This document shows, one piece after another, positions 35,932 to 44,942 of a DNA stretch of 64,000 nt. Position numbers and translations under genes: made by a program. Source of the DNA: an uncultured Olleya sp. Its GTDB lineage: Bacteria; Bacteroidota; Bacteroidia; Flavobacteriales; Flavobacteriaceae. Within the stretch, counting starts at the first letter, position 1. Each line of letters opens with the position of its first letter. The DNA lies in NCBI GenBank assembly GCA_947503885.1, contig CANNFD010000008.1, forward strand, positions 1 to 64,000, written 5' to 3'. Below the pieces are notes generated by a model. The model ran no database searches. It saw nothing but the letters and a program-made list of their open reading frames with translations, and was not told the origin of the DNA.

Positions 35932-37740
35932 TTAGAAACAATATTTGTTTTCAGCTTTTACTTTTTCTGCAATCTCATTACGTAAATCTACGATATCTGG
36001 ATAGTTAGCATATTTAGTAAAACGCTTAAGTCCCATTAACATCATACGTTGTTCATCACCTTCAGCAAAAGAAATAATACTTTCTTTTCCTTTTTTCTCA
36101 ATGATATCTACAGCGTTGTATAAGTATAATTTAGACATTGCAATTTGAACTTTTTGAGCATCTTCACCAAAACGTTTAGCGTTTTTCTCAGTTCTTAAAA
36201 TTGCTGATTCTGCCATATATATTTCAATTAATATATCTGCAGCTGCAATTAATAACTGTTGGTGCTGCTCTAAGTCTGGTCCAAATTTTTGAACTGCTGC
36301 TCCAGCAACCATTAAGAAGGTCTTTTTAAGTTTCTTAATCATTTCTTTTTCTTCTGAAAATAATTCAGAGTAATCTGGAGTGTCAAAAGAAGGAATACCC
36401 ATTAATTCACCTTGAACTGCTTGTGCAGGACCTAATAAATCGACATGACCTTTCATTGCTTTTTTAACTAACATACCTACAGAAAGCATTCTGTTGATTT
36501 CGTTTGTACCTTCGTAAATACGAGCAATACGTGCATCTCTCCAAGCAGCTTCCATAGGAGTCTCTTCCGAGAATCCCATTCCACCAAAAATTTGGATTCC
36601 TTCGTCTGCACAACTTTGTACATCTTCAGATACAGCAACTTTTAAGATAGAACATTCAATAGCATACTCTTCAACACCTTTTAATTCTGCTTCTTGATGA
36701 GAGTTTCCTGCAGCTTCACGCATTGCGATTCTATCTTCAATATTTTTAGCAGCTCTATAAGTTGCAGATTCACCAGCATATGCATTAGTAGCCATTTCAG
36801 CTAATTTAATTTTTATAGCTCCAAAATCTGCGATAGGCGTTTTAAATTGTTTACGCTCGTTAGCATAATTTACTGCTGTTGTTAAAATTCTTCTTTGAGA
36901 ATCTAAACAAGCTGCAGCTAATTTAATACGTCCAACGTTAAGCGCATTCATGGCGATTTTAAAACCTTCACCACGACCAGCTAACATATTTTCAGCAGGT
37001 ACAACAGTGTCGTTAAAAAATACTTGACGGGTAGAAGAGGCACGAATACCTAATTTATGTTCTTCTTCACCTAAAGTAATTCCGTTTGGATTTTCACCAT
37101 CATATTCTACAATAAAACCAGTAATATTTTTATCGTCTTCAATACGAGCAAAAACGATCATCACACTACAGAAACCTGCATTAGAGATCCACATTTTTTG
37201 TCCGTTAATTTTATATGACTTACCATCAGCTGTAAGCTCAGCAGTTGTTTTACCAGAGTTAGCATCTGATCCAGCACCTGGTTCTGTTAAACAGTAAGCA
37301 CCAAACCATTCACCTGAAGCTAATTTTGGTACATATTTTTGTTTTTGCTCTTCAGTACCATATAATGTAATTGGCATAGTACCAATACCTGTATGTGCAC
37401 CAAAAGCAGTACTAAAAGATCCGGTTCCACTTGAAATATAATCACAAGTTAATACTGTAGAAACAAATCCCATTCCCATTCCGCCATAAGCTTCAGGAAC
37501 TGCTACGCTTAAAAATCCCATGTCTCCAGCTTTACGCATAACGTCTTCAGTTAATGCATAATCTTTAGCTTCAAAACGAGTTTTATGAGGAATAATTTCA
37601 CGGTCATTAAACTCCATTACTGACTCCTTCATCATTGTTTGCTCTTCTGAAAAATCTTCAGGAGTAAACACATCTTCACAATTTGTTTCTTTTACTAAGA
37701 ATTGACCTCCACGAAGGATATCTTTTTCTAAATCTGCCAT
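35932..37740 (-). CDS. Acyl-CoA dehydrogenase
   Basis: 'GAYCLTEPGAGSDANSGKTTAE', 'QIFGGMGFSEETPMEAAWRDARIARIYEGTNEI'. Confidence 0.96.
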   Translation of the reverse strand: MADLEKDILRGGQFLVKETNCEDVFTPEDFSEEQTMMKESVMEFNDREIIPHKTRFEAKDYALTEDVMRKAGDMGFLSVAVPEAYGGMGMGFVSTVLTCDYISSGTGSFSTAFGAHTGIGTMPITLYGTEEQKQKYVPKLASGEWFGAYCLTEPGAGSDANSGKTTAELTADGKSYKINGQKMWISNAGFCSVMIVFARIEDDKNITGFIVEYDGENPNGITLGEEEHKLGIRASSTRQVFFNDTVVPAENMLAGRGEGFKIAMNALNVGRIKLAAACLDSQRRILTTAVNYANERKQFKTPIADFGAIKIKLAEMATNAYAGESATYRAAKNIEDRIAMREAAGNSHQEAELKGVEEYAIECSILKVAVSEDVQSCADEGIQIFGGMGFSEETPMEAAWRDARIARIYEGTNEINRMLSVGMLVKKAMKGHVDLLGPAQAVQGELMGIPSFDTPDYSELFSEEKEMIKKLKKTFLMVAGAAVQKFGPDLEQHQQLLIAAADILIEIYMAESAILRTEKNAKRFGEDAQKVQIAMSKLYLYNAVDIIEKKGKESIISFAEGDEQRMMLMGLKRFTKYANYPDIVDLRNEIAEKVKAENKYCF

Positions 37741-37767
37741 TTTATAGTATTGTATTAAGTTCTTTAA

Positions 37768-38961
37768 TTAGTTTAAAAATTCGAATATTCCACAAGCCCC
37801 TTGACCTGTACCAACACACATGGTAACTGCACCATATTTACCTTTCATGTCTTGCTTACGCATTTCATCAAAAAGTTGTACAGATAATTTTGCTCCAGTA
37901 CATCCTAATGGGTGACCCAATGCAATTGCACCACCATTTACGTTAATAATATCAGGATTAAGATCTAACTCTCTAATTACAGCTAAAGATTGCGAAGCAA
38001 AAGCTTCGTTTAACTCGATTAAAGCTAAATCGTCTTGTTTTAATCCTGCTTGTTTTAATGCTTTTGGAATTGCTTTTACTGGTCCAATCCCCATGATACG
38101 AGGCTCAACACCTGCAGCAGCATAGTTTACCATTCTTGCAATAGGTTCTAAACCTAACTCTTTAACCATGTCTTCACTCATAACCATTACAAATGCAGCA
38201 CCGTCACTCATTTGCGAAGAGTTTCCAGCTGTTACGCTTCCTCCTGCAGCAAATACTGCTCTTAGTTTTGCTAAGGCTTCTTTGCTAGTTCCTGCACGAG
38301 GTCCCTCATCTTTAGTTACTGTGTAAGATTTTGTTGCTCTTTTTCCGTTAGCATCAATATAAGTTTGTTCTACTTCTATTGGTACAATTTGATCTTGAAA
38401 ACGATTTTCAGCTTGCGCTCTTAATGCTTTCATATGTGAGTTGTATGCAAACTCATCTTGGTCTTCACGAGATACTTTAAACTGTTTTGCTACCGCTTCT
38501 GCAGTATTCCCCATTCCCCAATAATAATCTTCGTGACCATTTTTTACAATTGCATCGTAATTTAATTCTGGTTTAAAACCAGTCATTGGTACGCTACTCA
38601 TGCTTTCTGCTCCACCAGCAATAATACAATCTGCCATTCCGGCTTGTATTTTTGCAGTTGCCATACCAATAGTCTCTACTCCAGAAGAGCAAAAACGATT
38701 TACAGTTACACCAGGAACATCTACAATTTCTAATCCCATTAAAGAGATTAAACGTGCCATATTTAATCCTTGAGAACCTTCAGGCATTGCGTTACCAACA
38801 ATAACATCGTCGATACGCTTTGGGTCTAAACCTGGCAATTCCTTCATCATATACTTGATGGTTTCTGCTGCCAATTCATCTGTTCTTTTAAAACGAAACA
38901 CGCCTTTTGGTGCTTTACCAACTGCGGTTCTATATGCTTTTACTATATATGCTGTTTTCAT
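37768..38961 (-). CDS. Acetyl-CoA C-acyltransferase (thiolase)
   Basis: 'NRFCSSGVETIGMA', 'NVNGGAIALGHPLGCTGAKL'. Confidence 0.96.
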   Translation of the reverse strand: MKTAYIVKAYRTAVGKAPKGVFRFKRTDELAAETIKYMMKELPGLDPKRIDDVIVGNAMPEGSQGLNMARLISLMGLEIVDVPGVTVNRFCSSGVETIGMATAKIQAGMADCIIAGGAESMSSVPMTGFKPELNYDAIVKNGHEDYYWGMGNTAEAVAKQFKVSREDQDEFAYNSHMKALRAQAENRFQDQIVPIEVEQTYIDANGKRATKSYTVTKDEGPRAGTSKEALAKLRAVFAAGGSVTAGNSSQMSDGAAFVMVMSEDMVKELGLEPIARMVNYAAAGVEPRIMGIGPVKAIPKALKQAGLKQDDLALIELNEAFASQSLAVIRELDLNPDIINVNGGAIALGHPLGCTGAKLSVQLFDEMRKQDMKGKYGAVTMCVGTGQGACGIFEFLN

Positions 38962-39046
38962 CTTTTATTTTAGTATTTAGTTTTTAGTAATTTGTAGTTA
39001 GTGATTCACTAATCCCTAATTACTTTTCCCTTTTTACTTTTCGCAA

Positions 39047-41455
39047 CTAGTTACGAAGAGGTTTCCCTTTGGTTAACATATGCTGAATACGTTCTAAAGT
39101 TTTACGTTCTGTACATAAACTTAAGAATGCTTCACGCTCTAAATCCAATAAATATTGTTCTGTTACTCTTGTTGGTTCAGATAAATCTCCACCAGCCATA
39201 ACGTAAGCTAATTTATTAGCAATTTTCATATCATGCTCTGAAATGTAGTTAGAATCTTGCATAGAGTCTGTTCCTACTAAAAACATTCCTAATGCTTGTT
39301 TACCAAGTACTAATACATCACTACGTTTTACAGGTTGCGTGTAACCAGAGTTAGCCATTAACATTGCGTGTTGTTTAGCAACTGCTATTTGACGGTCTTT
39401 GTTTACAACAACTACATCTTTTCCTTTTTGAAGCAGGTTTAAGTCGAAAGCTTCATAAGCAGAAGTTGATACTTTTGCCATACCAATTGTTAAGAAATGC
39501 TCTTGTAGAATGTTTAATTGTACATCACCTTTTTCAAAAAGATCTTGTGCTCTTAAAGCCATTTCTTTAGAACCTCCACCACCAGGAATCACACCAACAC
39601 CAAACTCTACAAGTCCCATGTAAGTTTCAGCTGCTGCAACAACTTTATCTGCGTGTAATGATAACTCACAACCACCACCTAAAGCCATTCCGTGAGGAGC
39701 GGAGATAGTCGGAATTGCAGAATAACGCATACGCATCATCGAGTCTTGGAAGTATTTAATAGCCATGTTAAGCTCATCATACTCTTGTTCTGCAGCCATC
39801 ATAAAAATCATTCCGATGTTTGCACCAACAGAGAAGTTTGCAGCTTGGTTACCGACAACTAAACCAGCAAAATCTTTTTCGGCTATATCAATAGCTTTAT
39901 TTAATCCAGCTAAAACGTCTCCACCAATAGTGTTCATTTTAGATTGGAATTCTAGGTTAAGGATTCCGTCACCTAAATCTTCAACAACAACTCCAGAGTT
40001 TTTAAACACTTCTTTTGTTTTTCTGATGTTATCAAGGATAATGAAACTGTCTTGTCCAGGTATTTTAGTTTGTTTTTTAGTTGGGATATCATAAAAATAT
40101 GAAGCACCATCTTTTACTGTATAAAAAGACGTGTTACCAGAAGCAACCATGTCGTTAACCCAAGCAGCAGGCTCTAAACCTTCGGCTTTCATTAATTCAA
40201 TTCCTTTTTCTACACCAATAGCATCCCAAATTTGGAAAGGTCCATGTTCCCATCCAAAACCAGCTTTCATTGCATCGTCAATCTTGTAAAGCTCGTCTGA
40301 GATTTCTGGAATACGGTTTGAAACGTAAGCAAATAAAGCAGTGAAACTTTTTCTGTAAAACTCACCAGCTTTATCTTTTCCTTTTACTAATACTTTAAAA
40401 CGGTCTACTACTTTATCAATAGTTTTAGTTAATTCTAAAGTTGCAAATTTTGCGCGTTTTGCAGAACGATATTCTAATGTGTTTAAGTCAAGCGATAAAA
40501 TTTCTTTTTTACCATCTGCAGATACATTTTTTTTATAAAAACCTTGTCCTGTTTTGCTTCCTAACCATTTGTTTTCCATCATAGTGTTGATGAAATCTGG
40601 CAATTCAAAAAGCTCTAAACGTTCGTCATTAGGACAGTTTTCTCTAATTCCGTTTGCAACGTGAACTAAAGTGTCTAAACCTACAACATCTACCGTACGG
40701 AAGGTTGCTGATTTAGGACGACCAATAACTGGTCCAGATAATTTATCTACCTCCTCGATAGTTAAATCTAAATCTTTAACTGCATGAAATAAACTTTGGA
40801 TGCTAAAAATACCAACTCTGTTTCCTATAAAAGCAGGAGTGTCTTTAGCAACAACAGATGTTTTTCCTAAGAATTTTTCACCATATTCATTTAAAAACTC
40901 AAGAACAGAAGCGTCTGTTTTTGGTCCAGGAATGATTTCGAATAATTTTAAGTAACGTGCAGGATTAAAGAAGTGCGTTCCGCAGAAATGCTTCTGGAAA
41001 TCTTCACTACGACCTTCACTCATGAATTTTATTGGAATACCAGAAGTATTAGATGTAATTAATGTTCCTGGAGTTCTGTATTTTTCTAGTTTTTCAAAAA
41101 CTACTTTTTTGATATCTAGTCTTTCAACTACAACTTCCATAATCCAATCTACGTCTGCAACTTTAGCAATATCGTCTTCTAAGTTTCCTGTAGTGATACG
41201 ACTTGCAAAAGATTGACTGTAAATAGGAGAGGGTTTAGATTTTAAAGATGCTGTTAAGGCATCGTTTACTAATCTGTTTCTTACGACTTTGTCTTCTAAA
41301 GTTAAACCTTTAGCTTTTTCTTTGTCGGTTAGCTCTCTAGGAACTATGTCTAATAGTAATACATCTACACCAATATTGGCGAAGTGACAAGCGATACCGC
41401 TTCCCATAATTCCGGAACCAATAATCGCTACTTTTTTAATTCTACGTGTGCTCAT
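39047..41455 (-). CDS. 3-hydroxyacyl-CoA dehydrogenase / enoyl-CoA hydratase
   Basis: N-terminal 'VAIIGSGIMGSGIACHFANIGVDV'; C-terminal hydratase 'APHGMALGGGCELSLHAD'. Confidence 0.95.
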   Translation of the reverse strand: MSTRRIKKVAIIGSGIMGSGIACHFANIGVDVLLLDIVPRELTDKEKAKGLTLEDKVVRNRLVNDALTASLKSKPSPIYSQSFASRITTGNLEDDIAKVADVDWIMEVVVERLDIKKVVFEKLEKYRTPGTLITSNTSGIPIKFMSEGRSEDFQKHFCGTHFFNPARYLKLFEIIPGPKTDASVLEFLNEYGEKFLGKTSVVAKDTPAFIGNRVGIFSIQSLFHAVKDLDLTIEEVDKLSGPVIGRPKSATFRTVDVVGLDTLVHVANGIRENCPNDERLELFELPDFINTMMENKWLGSKTGQGFYKKNVSADGKKEILSLDLNTLEYRSAKRAKFATLELTKTIDKVVDRFKVLVKGKDKAGEFYRKSFTALFAYVSNRIPEISDELYKIDDAMKAGFGWEHGPFQIWDAIGVEKGIELMKAEGLEPAAWVNDMVASGNTSFYTVKDGASYFYDIPTKKQTKIPGQDSFIILDNIRKTKEVFKNSGVVVEDLGDGILNLEFQSKMNTIGGDVLAGLNKAIDIAEKDFAGLVVGNQAANFSVGANIGMIFMMAAEQEYDELNMAIKYFQDSMMRMRYSAIPTISAPHGMALGGGCELSLHADKVVAAAETYMGLVEFGVGVIPGGGGSKEMALRAQDLFEKGDVQLNILQEHFLTIGMAKVSTSAYEAFDLNLLQKGKDVVVVNKDRQIAVAKQHAMLMANSGYTQPVKRSDVLVLGKQALGMFLVGTDSMQDSNYISEHDMKIANKLAYVMAGGDLSEPTRVTEQYLLDLEREAFLSLCTERKTLERIQHMLTKGKPLRN

Positions 41456-41456
41456 A

Positions 41457-41912
41457 TTATTTTAAAATGTGTTCTTTTTGGTTATATATTTTTTTATTTG
41501 AAATCAATTCGTTGATTGTATCTGAAACTTCGTAAAAATGTTTCAGTTTTTCTTCAGAGATATGACTTTTAATAGCGTCGTTAAAAACTAAGACACGCTC
41601 TTTTGCGTCCTTACGTTTTTGTTTTCCAAACTCAGTTAAGTGGATTAATACTCCACGTCCATCTGTTGGATTAGGTCGACGTACTATTAAGTCTAATTCT
41701 TCCATCCTTTTTAATATCCTAGAAAGACTTGTTGCTTCCATGCCCATAATTGGTCCAAGAGAGGTCGAAGGTGTGCCTTCTTCTTGGTCAATACTTAATA
41801 AAGTAAAGCCTGTAGCCATAGTCGTCCCGAATTTTGCAGCTTCTTCGTTATACATTTTATTTACTGCTAACCATGTGGTTCTTAGGATGTAATCTATGGT
41901 TCTATCATTCAT
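41457..41912 (-). CDS. MarR-family transcriptional regulator
   Basis: 'MEATSLSRILKRMEELDLIVRRPNPTDGRGVLIHLTEFG' winged helix. Confidence 0.93.
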   Translation of the reverse strand: MNDRTIDYILRTTWLAVNKMYNEEAAKFGTTMATGFTLLSIDQEEGTPSTSLGPIMGMEATSLSRILKRMEELDLIVRRPNPTDGRGVLIHLTEFGKQKRKDAKERVLVFNDAIKSHISEEKLKHFYEVSDTINELISNKKIYNQKEHILK

Positions 41913-41954
41913 ATTTAAAAACGTAATAAGGCGTTATATTTTCAAAGATAGTAA

Positions 41955-41982
41955 AAATTTATTATGCATGCATAATAAATTT
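41955..41982. promoter_or_regulatory. Perfect 28-bp palindrome, candidate MarR operator
   Basis: AAATTTATTATGCA|TGCATAATAAATTT, 42 bp upstream of the MarR start. Confidence 0.75.
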
Positions 41983-41995
41983 AAAATTAGTGTAT

Positions 41996-42027
41996 AAAAA
42001 AAGCTATCTTAATTAAGATAGCTTTTA
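41996..42027. terminator. Terminator downstream of the acyl-CoA ligase
   Basis: AAAAAAAGCTATCTTAATTAAGATAGCTTTT. Confidence 0.85.
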
Positions 42028-42032
42028 AAATT

Positions 42033-43805
42033 TTAGTTTCGATATATTTTATCATAAAGGTCTTGATATATGCCTTTTATAATTGCTCGTTTCATTTTCA
42101 TGGTTGGAGTAAGGTGTCCTCCTTCAATAGACCAAACGTCTGGTGTTAATTCAAAACGTTTAATTTGTTCCCATTTTCCAAAATGTTTATTATACTTATC
42201 TATTTCTTCTTGGATACGACTAATAACTTGTTCTGAATTTGCAATTTCAACATCAGTTTTACCAATGTTATGTTTTTTAAGGTCTATCCAATCACGAATA
42301 AAATCAAAGTTAGGTTGTATTAATGCAGCTGGCATTTTCTCGCCTTCACCAACGACCATAATTTGTTCGATAAAAAGGGATTGTTTCATATCGTTTTCTA
42401 ACAATGGTGGGATTACATACTTTCCTCCAGAAGTTTTAAACATTTCTTTTTTACGACCAGTAATTTTTAAAAACCCATCAGCATCCACTTCTCCTTTATC
42501 TCCGGTATGGAAATAGCCATTAGACATTACTTCTGCAGTTTTTTCAGGATCTTTATAGTATCCTAACATTACGTTTGGTCCTTTGACTAGGATTTCTCCG
42601 TCTTCTTCAATTTTTATTTTGACGTTACCAATAGCTTTACCAACAGTACCTACTTTATAATGGTTGTCTTTATACATACCGACAGAGACTACTGGAGATG
42701 TTTCAGTAAGTCCATACCCTTCCATTACTTTCATGTCAGCAGCTCCAAACATACGTGCTAATCTTGGTTGCAATGCTGCACTACCAGAAACCATAGTTTT
42801 TAATTCTCCTCCAAGAGCTTCACGCCATTTGCTAAATATAAGTTTACTAGCTATTTTAAGTTGAAACTCATACCACCAACCATTGGCTCCATAAGGTTCC
42901 CAACGCTCTCCTAATCTTACTGCCCAGAAAAATAACCCTTTTTTAATTCCAGATAACTCTTCTCCTTTAAGCATGATTTTATCAAATACTTTTTCAAGCA
43001 ATCTAGGTACAACACTCATAAGATGAGGTTTGATTTCTTTGGCATTATCACCAATCTTATCTATTGCTTCTGCAAAGTAAATAGAAGCACCTTCATGTTG
43101 ATATACATAAATTAGTACGCGTTCAAAAATATGACAAATAGGTAAAAAACTTAATACACGATTATCTCCTTCTACTAATGGTACTCTTGGTGAGCTGTCT
43201 AAAGCATTACTAGTAATATTCCAATGTGATAGCATGACACCTTTAGGCTTTCCTGTGGTTCCAGAAGTGTAAATTATAGTTGCTAAATCAGTAGGTTTAA
43301 CGGCATCTTTACGCGCCTCAACTTCAGGTTGGTTACTTGTGTCTTTTCCTAATTCGAATAATTCCGAGTAATGTTTACAGCCTTCTATATGATCAAAAGA
43401 ATATATTTCTTTAATTTTAGTATTAGCTTGAACTTTTCTAACTTTTTCTAATACTGCTTCGTCTGAAACAAAACAATAAATAGATTCACTATGATTTAAT
43501 ACATATTCATAGTCTTCTGCACTAATAGTAGGATAAATAGGTATGTTTTGTGCTCCAAGTTGAAGGATACCAATATCCATTATATTCCATTCCGTCCTGT
43601 TAGTTGTAGAAATAACAGCAATTTTATCATCCTTTTGGATGCCTAAACGTAACAAAGCTCTACTGATTGTATTTGATTTGTCTACATATTCTTGTGTAGA
43701 TATACTTTTCCATTCACCATTATACTTAGTAACTAAGGCTTTTGCGTTAGGTTTATTTTCTAGTTGGTAATAAGGAAAATCAAAAAGTCTTGTAATTTTT
43801 ATCAT
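42033..43805 (-). CDS. Long-chain fatty acid--CoA ligase (AMP-dependent synthetase)
   Basis: 'TIIYTSGTTGKPKGVMLSH', 'GYGLTETSPVVSV', 'GYFHTGDKGEVDADGFLKITGRKKEMF'. Confidence 0.95.
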   Translation of the reverse strand: MIKITRLFDFPYYQLENKPNAKALVTKYNGEWKSISTQEYVDKSNTISRALLRLGIQKDDKIAVISTTNRTEWNIMDIGILQLGAQNIPIYPTISAEDYEYVLNHSESIYCFVSDEAVLEKVRKVQANTKIKEIYSFDHIEGCKHYSELFELGKDTSNQPEVEARKDAVKPTDLATIIYTSGTTGKPKGVMLSHWNITSNALDSSPRVPLVEGDNRVLSFLPICHIFERVLIYVYQHEGASIYFAEAIDKIGDNAKEIKPHLMSVVPRLLEKVFDKIMLKGEELSGIKKGLFFWAVRLGERWEPYGANGWWYEFQLKIASKLIFSKWREALGGELKTMVSGSAALQPRLARMFGAADMKVMEGYGLTETSPVVSVGMYKDNHYKVGTVGKAIGNVKIKIEEDGEILVKGPNVMLGYYKDPEKTAEVMSNGYFHTGDKGEVDADGFLKITGRKKEMFKTSGGKYVIPPLLENDMKQSLFIEQIMVVGEGEKMPAALIQPNFDFIRDWIDLKKHNIGKTDVEIANSEQVISRIQEEIDKYNKHFGKWEQIKRFELTPDVWSIEGGHLTPTMKMKRAIIKGIYQDLYDKIYRN

Positions 43806-43879
43806 TATTTCTTTTGCAAAGTGATTAAGTATTGCAAAGTATGAAATTTTAAGGGTAATTCAAATAGAAGTCAAAAAAA

Positions 43880-43901
43880 GGAGCTGTAATTAAACAGCTC
43901 C
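43880..43901 (-). terminator. Terminator downstream of the AraC-like gene
   Basis: GGAGCTGT/ACAGCTCC; T-run on the minus strand. Confidence 0.75.
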
Positions 43902-44067
43902 TAAGCTAACTGATTGATAGCGTGAATATATGCGTGAATATTATTATTTAATAACTAACTATTTTTAAATGAATCCCTTAACTTTCATTTAAATTAAATA
44001 AAGCACATATAATCATAGCTAAAGTATATAATATGTTTTACGTAATAGGTGTAAATAATCGTAAAAA

Positions 44068-44874
44068 TTAGGGTTTTAAGTAATTATTTAAGTAAATATT
44101 ATCACATTTAAAAAATTCTGAAGGTTTTTGATTCATAAATAACTTAAAGTCTTTAGTAAAATGTGATAAATCATAATAACCATAATAGTCTATTAACTGT
44201 GAAATAGATTCTTTATTTGATTGGTATTTTTTCATCAAATTTAAAAACTTATAAAGTTTAATAAATTTTAAAGGAGTCAGCCCTATGATTTTTTTAAATT
44301 GATTTTCTAGATGTTTTTGCGAAACTGGAAAAATTTTTAATAGTTCTTCAACATTTATTTTACCTTCTTTTTTATAAACTACTTTAATTGCATCATCTAC
44401 TAATTTTGTGTTTTTACTTTCGTGTAATTCTAAATTTAACAGTTGATTTTCAATTTTTATTGCAAGTGCTTCACCTTTTAGATTTTCTTTAAAAACAGGA
44501 TTTAATAAATTGTATAAACCGTTATCAACCTTTGATAAGTTTAAATGTTTATCGGTTAATTTTGATAGATCCGTTTTTAATATTTTATAAAGCGCAGTAG
44601 GGTGGAAGTTGATTCCAAAACTAGAATAGGCATTGTATGCTTTAAAAGTGTAGGATTTATAGGATTGGCCAAGAATGACCAATCCTGTATTTTTATAAGT
44701 TTTATTTTTAAAATCTGATATTAAATTTTTTTCAGAATTGTAGTATACAATATGTGATTGGGCAGTAGGTATAATTTTAGAACTTAATGGAATAATAGAA
44801 TCATTTACATTTATCTCGAAAAAGTCCTGTATTAAATGATTTGTATTAACACATTTGATATATCTAAAATCCAT
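44068..44874 (-). CDS. AraC-type HTH regulator
   Basis: 'IGLTPLKFIKLYKFLNLM...ISQLIDYYGYYDLSHFTKDFKLFMNQKPSEF'. Confidence 0.9.
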   Translation of the reverse strand: MDFRYIKCVNTNHLIQDFFEINVNDSIIPLSSKIIPTAQSHIVYYNSEKNLISDFKNKTYKNTGLVILGQSYKSYTFKAYNAYSSFGINFHPTALYKILKTDLSKLTDKHLNLSKVDNGLYNLLNPVFKENLKGEALAIKIENQLLNLELHESKNTKLVDDAIKVVYKKEGKINVEELLKIFPVSQKHLENQFKKIIGLTPLKFIKLYKFLNLMKKYQSNKESISQLIDYYGYYDLSHFTKDFKLFMNQKPSEFFKCDNIYLNNYLKP

Positions 44875-44942
44875 TACCCAATAACATTCAGAGTTAGTAT
44901 ACTATAAACGTATGAAAATAAATATCAAAACGATGTATATTC

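Noticed and set aside
39765-40094. Plus-strand ORF antisense to the 3-hydroxyacyl-CoA dehydrogenase gene
   Set aside because: Shadow frame with no recognisable domain; the minus-strand protein is unmistakable.
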